Assembly (NCBI GenBank): GCA_005885555.1
Contig: VAWN01000015.1
Location: 9,629-42,215, forward strand
Source of the DNA: Actinomycetota bacterium
Lineage (GTDB): Bacteria; Actinomycetota; Actinomycetes; Mycobacteriales; Micromonosporaceae
Length of the DNA stretch: 32,587 nucleotides
Direction: 5' to 3'
The translations under genes and the position numbers were made by a program. Position 1 is the first letter of the stretch; each line of letters starts with the position of its first letter. Shown in pieces: positions 7,333 to 16,700 of the stretch. The notes beneath the pieces are model-generated. The model saw only the letters and a list, made by a program, of their open reading frames with translations. It had not been told where the DNA came from and made no database searches.

Positions 7333-10300
7333 CGTAGGGGCGCAGTCCGGCGGCGGGGATGATCCGGTCCACTGAGCCGACCGCGAGCGCCCGCTGGATG
7401 CTGTGCACCGCATCGAACTCGTCGGCGACCGCGCCCAGCATCTGCGCCCGCACCCGGGTCGTCGTCTCGGCGAGCCGGGCCCGCAGGGCGGCCGTCTTCG
7501 CCGGTTCGGCCGCGCGCAGCTCCTCGGCGAGCTCGCGGACCCGGGGATCGTTCCCGGTGCGCGTCTTGACCTCGCGGGCGAACACCGTCGCCGCGGCCGG
7601 CGCGCCGCCGATGACCGAGGCGTAGGAGCCCTCCACGGCGGTGACCTCCATCCGCTCGTTGAGCCGCTTGGAGAACACCACGAACGCACCGCCGTGGTAC
7701 CGGGACACGACGACGAACACGATCGGTCCGCGGAAGTTGGTGACCGCGCGGCCGATCTCCGCGCCGTACTCCAGTTGCCAGCGGCGCATCGACTCCGGTG
7801 AACCGTCGAAGCCGGACAGGTTCGCCAGCACCACCAGCGGCCGGTTGCCGTTGGCCGCGTTGATCGCCCGGGCCACCTTGCGCGACGACTGCGGGAACAG
7901 CGTGCCGGACGTCCACGACGGCGGACCGTCGGCCGGGACGAACCCGCGCCGGGGCACCGTGCGCGACTCCAGGCCCAGCAGGCACACCGGGATACCGCCG
8001 ACATGCGCGTCCCACACGACCGCGGTCTCCGCGCCCCGCCAGCGCGCCCAGCGTTCCAGCGGTACCGAGTCGGTGTCGGTCACCGACCGGAGCACCGCGC
8101 GGATGTCGAACGGCTTCTTCCGGTCCGGGTTGTGTTCGGCGGAGAACACGTCACCGACCTTGTGCAGGCCGGTACCGTCGGCGGGGTGCGGCGCGTCGCG
8201 CACGTCGCGGTCGGCCGGATCGGTGGTCGCCGCCCGCCGCGGGTACCGCTCGCCGGGTACCACGTAGGTGTGCTCGTAGTGGCGCAGCAACAGGTCGCCG
8301 GCGTCCTCCAGGGTCGGCGCCCAGTACTGGCCCTGCCCGTTGGGTCCCATCACCCGGTCGTAGCCGCCGATGCCGAAGTTGTCCTCGGCCGACACACCAC
8401 CGGAGAAGTCCAGCGCCTGCTTGCCGGTCAGCACCATGGCGCTGTTCGGCGTCATGACGAGGATGCCGCGGGTGTGCATGAGCATGGTGGCTTCGGCGTT
8501 CCAGTACGGCTGCGCGCCGACGTTGACTCCGGTGACGACGATGTTGACCTCGCCGCCGCGCTGGGTGAACTCGATGAGCCGGCGCAGCACCGCACCGATC
8601 CAGTCCATGTTCTCGCTGCCCGAGTCCATCGCGATGCGCGCGCCGGAGGACAGCGCGAACCACTCGACGGGTACCCCGAGCCGCTCGGCCAGGTCGAGGC
8701 CGGCGATGATGCGGCGGCACTCGCCCTCCGCCAGGTTGCCCAGGCCCCGGGTCGGGTCGCCGAACAGCGCCACGCGGGTCATCCCCTCGGGTACCTTGGC
8801 GGTCCGGTTGGTCAGCAGGCCCACCACGATGTTCGTGGTGTTGCTGCCGTGCGGCCGGTCCACCGGCACGAGTTCGCCGTCCCCGTCGAGGTCGTGCTCG
8901 ACGAACCGGCCGGGCGGGAAGCGGCCGAGCACCCCGGGCGGCGGGGCGAGCATCCGGACGATCTCGTACGGGTACGGTGCGCCGAACCGCTGTGCCCGCA
9001 ACACCTTCTGCCGGTACGCGGTCAGCGTACGGACCGGGTCCGGACCAGGCGGCCGCTCGCGCACCGTCACGCTGTGCCCGTCGAGGCCCTCGACGTGCAG
9101 TACGGTGTCGCGGTCCGGGGTGTGCACCCGCAGCACCACTTTCTCCAGCGCCGCGCCGACGGCCAGCGGGGCGAACGACTGCGCCAGCTGCGCCCAGTCC
9201 CGGCGCGGCACCGTCCACGGTGGACGGACGTAGAGCACGATCCGGTTGGCGGCGGGCCGGTCGCGTTCCGGGAAGCCGGCGAGCGCCTGGCGCATGGCGG
9301 CCAGCGCCAGCAGGCCCATGAGTTCCAGCCGGGGATAGCTGACCCGGCCGGCCGCGTCGGCGACCGGGATCAGGTCGCGTACCTCGGCGAGCGCGAACAG
9401 CCGGTGGTCGGCCGGGTTGTCGTGCGCGACGCCGTGGAACAGGTACACGTCCTCGGCCGAGGGCAGCCGGTCCAGCGCGAAGTTGCCCAGCCGCCACAGG
9501 TCCAGCCGCTTGGCGAGCATCGGGTGCAGGTTGCGGTACAGCGGCTCCTCGACGAAGCCGCTCTCCGACTGGCGGTAGGTCAGGTGCTGGGTGCGCAGGT
9601 GCTCGGGTACCTCGCCGGCGGTCGTCACCGTGACGTCCAGCCTCCACAGTGGACGGTCGAACCGGCAGCCGGCGAGCAGTTGCCGTACCTCGCCGGCGAG
9701 GGTGTCGATGCCGGCCAGGTCGCCGTCCCGCCAGGTGAGCAGGTCGACGACCACCCTGCGGTGCGGGTCGGCCGCCGCGAGGTGCGCCGCCACTGCGCGG
9801 GAGAACCCGGGCAGCTGCGCCAGCGGCGCGAACGCGGTGACCAGGTGGATCCGCTTTCCCTCGACGTCGTAGTCGGTGGCGCAGATGAGATAACCGTCGT
9901 GCACGGTGAAGTGCAGCGGACCGAGGTCGCGGGTGCGGTAGTAGCGCCGGGTGTAGACCTCCAGGAGCACCTCGTGGAACCGCGCGTCGTCGCTGCCCCG
10001 CCAGTGCCGCAAGAGCACGCCCCGCAACGGTTGTGGTGAGCCGCCCGGCCGGGCTGTCTGTGCCGCGGTGCTGGAGTCGTTGCGCAGTCCGGCCAGCAGA
10101 CCGTCCACTGTGGAGTACTCGGTCGCCAGGATGCCGGTGAGCAACGGCTCGTCGAGGAACCGGAACCGCACATCGCGGGCGAGGTCGGCGACGAGCTGGT
10201 GGCGGCCCTGGGCGGAGGCGGCGAGCCGGTCCAGCCGTTCCCGCAGCCGGGCCGCCGCCTCGCCGATCGCGGCACCCGGCGCCAGTTCCGCGCTGTGCCG

Positions 10301-12823
10301 CAGCCGGCGTTCCAGGATGCCGGCGACGACCGGTACCAGTTCGCCGACCCGGCTGAACGACCGGAACATCCACACCACAGCCGCTTCCAGCTCCGGTGTG
10401 CGCTCCAGACCCGTTACGCCGTACCGGCGCAGCGCGACCGCGAGGCGTTCCCGGTAGGCGTCGGGCAGCCCGGCCCGCTCCGGGTCCAGCCACTGCAGGT
10501 ACGACAGGAGGTACTCCTGCGGCGTGTCCAGGCCGTCCTCCTCGGCCGGTCCGGTGCGCGGCCGGAACAGCGAACCCACGTCGGCGAACAGGTCCAGCAG
10601 CCCGTCCTCGCACGACAGCAGGCCGGGATCGGCCGGCGGCGACACCTCACCGAGCCGGCGCTGCCGGGTCAACAGGCCGCGCACCGTCGCCGGATCGAGG
10701 TCGTAGCCCAGCAGGTAACTGCGCAGCGCGCCGTAGACCCGTTCGCACGGCGGGGTTCCGGCCGGCTCGGCGGCGACCAGGCCGGTGAGGTCCAGTGGTG
10801 TACGGGTACCGGTCGTGGACTCCTCGGCCGGCGTCGCGCGGATCCGCAGCAGCGGCGCACCGGCGTCGACCTGAGCGTTGGCGGATACCTCGACCGAGGC
10901 CACCACACCGCCGTACGGCGCGGTGACCGTCGCCTCCATCTTCATGCTCTCCACCACGAGCAGCGGATCGCCTTCGGCCACCAGGTCGCCGGGCACCACC
11001 CGTACCGACACGACGAACGCCGGCCAGCCCGAGCGCACCACGCCGCCGTCGTCGCGCACCACGGTGTGCGCGGCACCGTCGACGTCGACCCGGAACGCCG
11101 GGCCGTCGGACACCGCGAGCACGCGGTGCTGCCGGCCGCCCACGAGGACCCTTCGGCGGTACCGGTCGATGCGGTCGACGGCGATGTCGGCGAGCGTGCC
11201 GCCGGCGTCGACCCGGTAGGTGCCCGGTCCGGTGCGGAAGACCCGCAAGGGGTAGCGCACGCCGCGGTACCGCAGCACGCTCGCATGCCCTACCTCCGCC
11301 GGAAGTTCCGGACGGCCGCGCCCGGCGTGGACGTGGAATGCCGTGCGCTCGGCCTGCGCGTCGGCCTCGTACGCCTCCGCGGCGGCCACCAGCAACGCCA
11401 CCGGATCAGCTTGCGGCACATGGCCTTCCACCGCGGTGAGCCGGTCCAGCCAGTGGTTGTCGAAGTGCCCGTCGCGCACCTCGGCACGGTCGAGCAGGCT
11501 CAGCAGGAAGGAACGGTTGGTGGTGCCGCCCTCGACGACCACGACGGTCTGCGCGAGCGCGCGGCGCAGCCGGGTCAGCGCCTCGGCGCGGTCGTGCCCG
11601 TACGCGATGATCTTCGTGATCATCGAGTCGAACTCGGCCGCCACCACGTCGCCCTCGCGCACGCCGGTGTCGATGCGGATGCCGGTACCCGTCGGCATCG
11701 CCAGCACCGCCAGCCGGCCGGGTGCCGGCGCGAAGCCCTGCTCCGGGTCCTCGGCGCACAGCCGCGCCTCGACCGCGTGCCCGCGCACCGCTGGCGGCTC
11801 GCCGACGAGACGACCGCCGCCGGCCACGTGCAGTTGCAGCTTCACCAGATCCAGCCCGGTGGTCTCCTCGGTCACCGGATGCTCCACCTGCAGCCGGGTA
11901 TTGACCTCCATGAACAGGTACCGGCGGGTCCGCGGGTCGACGAGGAACTCGACGGTACCGGCGTTGTGGTACCCGGCCGCCGACATCAGCCGCACCGCCG
12001 CGTCCTTGATCTCCTGTTCGGTACCGGCGTCCAGCACCGTCGACGCCGACTCCTCGATGACCTTCTGGTGCCGCCGCTGGATGCTGCAGTCGCGCACGCC
12101 GACCGCCCATGTGGTGCCGTACCCGTCGGCGATCACCTGTACCTCGACGTGCCGCGCGGCCGCCACGAGCCGCTCCACGAACACGGTCGGGTCGCCGAAC
12201 GCCAGCTGCGCCTCGCTGCGCGCGCCGTCGAACGCGTCGGCCAGGCCGGCCGGCTCGGTCACCACGCGGATCCCGCGCCCGCCGCCGCCCGCGGCCGCCT
12301 TGAGCACCACCGGGTACCCGATGCGCTCGGCGTGCCGTGCCGCGTCCTCGACGTCCTCGACCGGGGCGCCGGACCACGGTACGACGGGCACGTGCGCGCG
12401 CTCCGCCACCCGCTTGGCGGCCACCTTGTCGCCGAGCAACCGGATCGTCGCGCTGTCCGGCCCGACGAACACGATGCCCGCCTTCTCGCAGCGCTCCGCG
12501 AACGAGGCGTGCTCGGCGACGAAGCCCCACCCGACCCAGACCGCGTCGGCCTTCGCCGCGGTCAGCAGGTCGATGACGTAGGCCTCGTCGAGGTACCGCG
12601 ACCGGCGGTGGCCGGATCCGGGGTCGACATACGTGGCCGGTCCCATCGACACCGCCTCGTCCGCCTCGCGCACGAACCACGCGTGCGCGTCCGGATCGGT
12701 GTACAGCACGATCGCGGTGATCGGCGGGCGGGTACCCTCGCCGTTCAGTTCTGCCACCGCCGTCAGGGCGCGCATGGCTGGCTCGCCGCGGTTGACGATC
12801 GCCAACCGCCGGATCTCGGTCAT
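7250..12823 (-). CDS. Single-chain, eukaryote-like acyl-CoA carboxylase (BC-BCCP-central-CT)
   Basis: An 1857-residue multidomain carboxylase. Residues about 1-450 are biotin carboxylase: ATP-grasp glycine loop KAAAGGGGRGIRVV, catalytic block FMEVNTRLQVEHPVTEE. The biotinyl domain contains VVESMKMEATVTAP with Lys628 as the biotin site. Residues about 680-1230 are a long central linker region, as in eukaryotic ACC. The C-terminal carboxyltransferase (about 1240-1800) includes ALFGDPTRGLGNLAEGE, SSGARIAMDSG and TPNSAMVLTGKQALDFSGG in the N-half and FPQSSRKVARAINAANG with GSYASVIGGAPAAA in the C-half. Most actinomycetes split these activities over separate subunits, so a fused one dedicated to this operon is notable. 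It should make malonyl-CoA for the neighbouring synthase, whose AT has the malonyl-type HAFH motif. The start lies 13 bases after the dehydratase gene. Confidence 0.88.
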   Translation of the reverse strand: MTEIRRLAIVNRGEPAMRALTAVAELNGEGTRPPITAIVLYTDPDAHAWFVREADEAVSMGPATYVDPGSGHRRSRYLDEAYVIDLLTAAKADAVWVGWGFVAEHASFAERCEKAGIVFVGPDSATIRLLGDKVAAKRVAERAHVPVVPWSGAPVEDVEDAARHAERIGYPVVLKAAAGGGGRGIRVVTEPAGLADAFDGARSEAQLAFGDPTVFVERLVAAARHVEVQVIADGYGTTWAVGVRDCSIQRRHQKVIEESASTVLDAGTEQEIKDAAVRLMSAAGYHNAGTVEFLVDPRTRRYLFMEVNTRLQVEHPVTEETTGLDLVKLQLHVAGGGRLVGEPPAVRGHAVEARLCAEDPEQGFAPAPGRLAVLAMPTGTGIRIDTGVREGDVVAAEFDSMITKIIAYGHDRAEALTRLRRALAQTVVVVEGGTTNRSFLLSLLDRAEVRDGHFDNHWLDRLTAVEGHVPQADPVALLVAAAEAYEADAQAERTAFHVHAGRGRPELPAEVGHASVLRYRGVRYPLRVFRTGPGTYRVDAGGTLADIAVDRIDRYRRRVLVGGRQHRVLAVSDGPAFRVDVDGAAHTVVRDDGGVVRSGWPAFVVSVRVVPGDLVAEGDPLLVVESMKMEATVTAPYGGVVASVEVSANAQVDAGAPLLRIRATPAEESTTGTRTPLDLTGLVAAEPAGTPPCERVYGALRSYLLGYDLDPATVRGLLTRQRRLGEVSPPADPGLLSCEDGLLDLFADVGSLFRPRTGPAEEDGLDTPQEYLLSYLQWLDPERAGLPDAYRERLAVALRRYGVTGLERTPELEAAVVWMFRSFSRVGELVPVVAGILERRLRHSAELAPGAAIGEAAARLRERLDRLAASAQGRHQLVADLARDVRFRFLDEPLLTGILATEYSTVDGLLAGLRNDSSTAAQTARPGGSPQPLRGVLLRHWRGSDDARFHEVLLEVYTRRYYRTRDLGPLHFTVHDGYLICATDYDVEGKRIHLVTAFAPLAQLPGFSRAVAAHLAAADPHRRVVVDLLTWRDGDLAGIDTLAGEVRQLLAGCRFDRPLWRLDVTVTTAGEVPEHLRTQHLTYRQSESGFVEEPLYRNLHPMLAKRLDLWRLGNFALDRLPSAEDVYLFHGVAHDNPADHRLFALAEVRDLIPVADAAGRVSYPRLELMGLLALAAMRQALAGFPERDRPAANRIVLYVRPPWTVPRRDWAQLAQSFAPLAVGAALEKVVLRVHTPDRDTVLHVEGLDGHSVTVRERPPGPDPVRTLTAYRQKVLRAQRFGAPYPYEIVRMLAPPPGVLGRFPPGRFVEHDLDGDGELVPVDRPHGSNTTNIVVGLLTNRTAKVPEGMTRVALFGDPTRGLGNLAEGECRRIIAGLDLAERLGVPVEWFALSSGARIAMDSGSENMDWIGAVLRRLIEFTQRGGEVNIVVTGVNVGAQPYWNAEATMLMHTRGILVMTPNSAMVLTGKQALDFSGGVSAEDNFGIGGYDRVMGPNGQGQYWAPTLEDAGDLLLRHYEHTYVVPGERYPRRAATTDPADRDVRDAPHPADGTGLHKVGDVFSAEHNPDRKKPFDIRAVLRSVTDTDSVPLERWARWRGAETAVVWDAHVGGIPVCLLGLESRTVPRRGFVPADGPPSWTSGTLFPQSSRKVARAINAANGNRPLVVLANLSGFDGSPESMRRWQLEYGAEIGRAVTNFRGPIVFVVVSRYHGGAFVVFSKRLNERMEVTAVEGSYASVIGGAPAAATVFAREVKTRTGNDPRVRELAEELRAAEPAKTAALRARLAETTTRVRAQMLGAVADEFDAVHSIQRALAVGSVDRIIPAAGLRPYVIDALERGMAQDAPAVPAASPPPNRQP

Positions 12824-12836
12824 CGGAGCGCCCCCC

Positions 12837-13778
12837 TCAACTGTCCATTGTGGACGCGATCGGTGCGCGCACGTCGTCGGTCAGCGGCTGGGGGAGCGGC
12901 ACCGTGCGGTAGTCGGCCAGCCGCAGGAGCACCCGGCCGGCGGCGTCCAGCACCGCGCAGTCGAACCCGTCACCGGCGGGCGTGACGACGGCGGTCAGGT
13001 CGTCGCCTTCGACCGTCTCCGCCAACAGCTGCAGCGTGCCCACGTGCAGGGGCAGCGCGAGCCGCCCGGTCTTTCCCGCCTCCCAGAGGCCGGCCGTCTG
13101 GAAGCACAGCTCCACCAGGCGCGGACCGGTGAGCGTCGGTCCGGCGGCGGGATCGTGGCCCGCCGGAAGGCCGGTGGCGAACCGTCCGGCCGCACCGCCG
13201 CCGGTACCCCAGGCGCTGGCGACCACCTGGTACGCCGGCCCGTGGAAGTACAGCTTGTAGACCTCGGCCGGGGTGAGGGAGCGCTGCGCCGGCGCCGGTA
13301 CCGTGTCGGTCTGCGGTGCTGGCGCCTCGTTGGTGAAGCGCACCGAACCGGTGAAGTGGACCGTCCTCTGTGGAGTGTCCGTGCCGGGCAGGGTCCGCTC
13401 CGCGCTCAGCGTGCAGTCGGCCACCAGGTCGGTGCCGTCCGGCCGGACCCGTGCGGTGACCGTGAGCGTGCGCGGCTCGTCGCGGTAGAACTTCACCGGC
13501 GCCCGGAAGTCCACGTTCTCCAGGCCGGCCAGGTACCGGTCGGGTACCAGCAGCCGGGCCGCCTCGACGAACGACTCCATGCCCATCACGCCGGGCAGGA
13601 CCGGGGTGCCGTCGATGCGGTGGTCGTCGAGGAACGGCGTACCGGCCGGGTCCAGCGTGGTACGCACGATCAGTCCACTGTGGACGCTCGCGGTCACCTC
13701 GCCGACCACCGGTCCGGCCAGACCGGTCAGGGCGCCGTCGGCCAGCCCGCCGCGCGGGTGGTACTCGATCGCCATCAT
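12837..13778 (-). CDS. Double-hotdog polyketide/fatty-acid dehydratase (separate from megasynthase)
   Basis: A 313-residue protein starting in ATGATG at 13778, whose first ATG overlaps the megasynthase stop (ATGA). The first hotdog carries the dehydratase motif HxxxGxxxxP as His53-RID-Gly57-TPVL-Pro62 (LDDHRIDGTPVLPGVMGME). The second hotdog carries RLVELCFQ, where a Glu sits at the usual Asp position, ahead of Gln. It should remove water from the 3-hydroxyacyl chain made by the KR. In-frame sequence upstream of the ATG (TSGGYRGELVVAGALV) still reads like the KR-DH junction of fused relatives, so this domain was probably once part of the megasynthase. A fixed gene split, a recent frameshift, or a sequencing error are all possible. 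Confidence 0.82.
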   Translation of the reverse strand: MMAIEYHPRGGLADGALTGLAGPVVGEVTASVHSGLIVRTTLDPAGTPFLDDHRIDGTPVLPGVMGMESFVEAARLLVPDRYLAGLENVDFRAPVKFYRDEPRTLTVTARVRPDGTDLVADCTLSAERTLPGTDTPQRTVHFTGSVRFTNEAPAPQTDTVPAPAQRSLTPAEVYKLYFHGPAYQVVASAWGTGGGAAGRFATGLPAGHDPAAGPTLTGPRLVELCFQTAGLWEAGKTGRLALPLHVGTLQLLAETVEGDDLTAVVTPAGDGFDCAVLDAAGRVLLRLADYRTVPLPQPLTDDVRAPIASTMDS

Positions 13779-16700
13779 AACCAGCGCACCGGCGACCACG
13801 AGCTCACCGCGGTACCCGCCGCTGGTCGCGGCGGCAGCATCTGCACGCCCGCCGCCTCCATCACCTTCGGGATGGAACCGCGCGTCGCCATGCCGATGCC
13901 GCCCCAGGCGGTCCAGTCCAGCGCGATCGCCCTGGTGTCCGGACGGCTGCGCCGGAAGCTGCTGGTCACCTTGCACAGCAGGTCGTTCGCGGCGCTGTAG
14001 TCGGTCTGCCCGACGTTGCCGAACCGGCCGGCCACCGAACTGAACACCACGGTCGCGCCGATCGGCAGGTCGCCCGCCGCGTGCAGCACGTTGCACCAGC
14101 CGTCGGCCTTCACGCCGAACACGAGGTCGAACTCGCGCGGTTCCTTGTCCGGCAACGCGTGGCTGATCTCCAAGCCGGCCGCGTGCAGCAGCACGTCGAT
14201 GCGGGCGCTGGTACCGCGTACCTCGGCGAGCACCTTCTCCACCGCGACCGGGTCGGTCAGGTCGACGCAGTGGTAGTGCGCGGTACCACCGGCGCGCTCG
14301 ACCGCCTGCACCGCGGCGAGCGCGGCCTGCAACCGTTCGAACCGGGCCAGTTCCTTGTCGATGACCACCGGCGTGGCCCGCTCGCCGCGCTCCTTCAGCC
14401 GCGCCGCCACGTCCAGCTTGAACCCGTCCCGGTCGGTGATGTAGCGCCGCAGGTCCGGATCGGCCGGGTCCGGTGCCGGCGTCAGGTCGAGCAGATGGAA
14501 CGTGCCGCGCGACGCGGTCGCGAGATCCGCGGTGATGGCCGACACGATGCTGCCCGCCGCGCCGGTCACCAGGAAGGTGGTGTCCGGCCCGAGTGCCAGC
14601 CCGCCGGTACCGTCCCCGAACGGAACCTCCGCAAGGGCGACGCCCCACCGGTGCCCGTCGGCGTACCCGACCTCCACGCAACCGGGATCGGTCAGCGTCT
14701 CCTCGACGAGAATGTCGGCCAGCGCCGCGGTCTTGCGGCTGAGCGCGAAGTCGACGGCCTTGACGAGCACGTCGGTCTGTTCCTTGCGGTACGCCTTGGC
14801 GAAGCCGGTCACCGCGCCGCCCAGCGGGCAGGTCGCGCCGGCCTCGTCGTAGCCGTGGTATCCGCCGAGGCGGGTTCCGGTGACCAGGAACGGCCGCTGC
14901 GGGTACAGGTGACGCATGGTGGCGTAGAGCGCGCCGACCCGGCGCCGCAAGGCTTCCCGCCACCGCGGCAGGTCCAGCTCCGCCAGCGGTCCCTCGTCGT
15001 CGAGCGCGGGAAGCCAGTACACGCCGTGGATCGCGCCGTCGCCGAGCCGGCCCGGGATCGCGTCGGCGTCGAGCCCCGGCTCCAGCACGAGAACGTCCAC
15101 GCCGACCTTGCGCAGCCGCGCGGTGAGCGCCTCGCCGACGCCGCCCTCGTCCGGCATGACGACGACCCGGGTACCCGCGCCGAGGCTCACCCCGGTGGGC
15201 GCGCACACCGACAGGTCCGGCCGCAGCGCGACGACCGGTACCCGGCGTGGTATCCCGTCGTCGGCCTGTTGCGGCGCCGGGGCTTGCGTCGGGGTCGGCT
15301 CCTCCGCGGGCGCGGAAACGGCCTTCTTCTCCGTGACCCAGCCGATGACGTGGCTGAGAGTGGGGAAGTCGCGCAGTTTCAGGTTGTCGTCGCGGGCGAC
15401 GTTGAACCGTTCGCGTACGGCGGCGAAGACCTCGGCCTGTTTGACGGTGTCGACGCCGAGGTCGGCTTCCATGTCGAGGTCGACGTCGAGCAGTTCGGGT
15501 GGGTACCCGGTGAGTCCGGACACGATGTCCACGACGGCTGCGGTGACGTCGTCGGCTGCGGCTGCGGCTGCGGCTGGGGCTGCGGTTGCGGTTGCGGCTG
15601 CCGGCTCGGGCAGCGGCTCGGGTACCGCGACGGGTTGCGGTGCGATCACCGGTTCGGCAAGCGCCACCGGTTCCGGTGCGACCGGCACGGCTGTCACCGC
15701 CGGTGCGGCGCCGTCGACGACGCGCAGGCGCCGCTGGACGACCTCCAGTCGCGCACCGGCCTGCCCGCTGACCCGATCCAGCCAGCGCTGCCACGTCGCC
15801 GGGTCGACGATCCGGTATCCGTACCCGAGATCGTCCGGTGAGCGGCGCCGCCCGTCCGGTACCGGGGTCCAGCGCAGCAACGCCATCGCGATCTGCGAGC
15901 CGAACCCGGCCGCCAGCCGCAGGGCGTACCGCACCGGGTACGCGCCGCCGGTCGACAGGTTCAGCATGCCGAGTTCCGGGTCGGGCTCCTTGAAGTTGGG
16001 CACCGGCGGCACGATCCCGGTCTCCAGCGCCTTGATGGCGACCACGTCCTCGATGCCGGCGCCCATCGCGTGGCCGGTGAACCCCTTGGTGTTGGTGATG
16101 ACGACCGCGTCGGCGTCGCGACCGAACACGTGCCGCAGCGCGTTGATCTCCGCGGCGGCGCTGCCGCCCCGGGCCGGCGTGTACGTCTCGTGCGACACGA
16201 ACACGGTCTCCCGTGCGGTCGCGTGCCGGTCCATGCCACGCGCCTCGGCCTGCCGTACCAGGTTCTCCATCACCTGGCCGATGTGCTCCACGTCGAGCCG
16301 GGTGCCGTGGTACGCGCTGTTCGCGGTGACCGCACCGAGCACCTCACAGATCGGCTGGATGCCGCGCTCCCGGGTGGCTTCGGCGGACTCGACCACGAAC
16401 GCGGCCGCGCCCATGCCCACGATCATCCCGTGCCGCCGGCGGTCGAACGGCGTCGCCGCGTCCTCGACCACGTCGTCGGTGGCCGCCGCACCGGAGGCGA
16501 GGAAGCCCGAACCCAGCCACGGCAACAGGTTCTCCGACGTCGCGTCGTCCGCGGACACCACGATGACGCGCCGGCACCGGCCGGCCCGGATCCAGTCCTC
16601 GGCGACGCAGACCGCCTGCGTGGTACTGGCACAGGCGGCGTTCAGCTGCGTGTTCGGTCCGCGCGCGCCGATGATTTCGGCGAACTGTGCGTGCCCCATG

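Noticed and set aside
10199-12985. Long plus-strand open frame (over 900 codons) opposite the carboxylase
   Set aside because: It is antisense to a clear carboxylase, has Arg/His/Gly/Val-rich composition with no recognisable domain, and is expected from high GC at third positions.
15360-15530. Inactive synthase because of the Thr in the ACP
   Set aside because: Not claimed as loss of function: the rest of the domain is intact and the Thr motif may be conserved in the family; kept as a question.
15530-15610. GGCTGCGGCTGCGG-type repeats resembling a microsatellite
   Set aside because: It encodes the Ala/Pro linker before the ACP; ordinary for multidomain synthases, so not listed as a mobile or regulatory repeat.
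12837-15794. One continuous dehydratase frame starting far inside the megasynthase gene
   Set aside because: Upstream of about 13840 it is only a shadow of the ACP-KR region; just the last few residues before 13778 look like real protein, reported separately.
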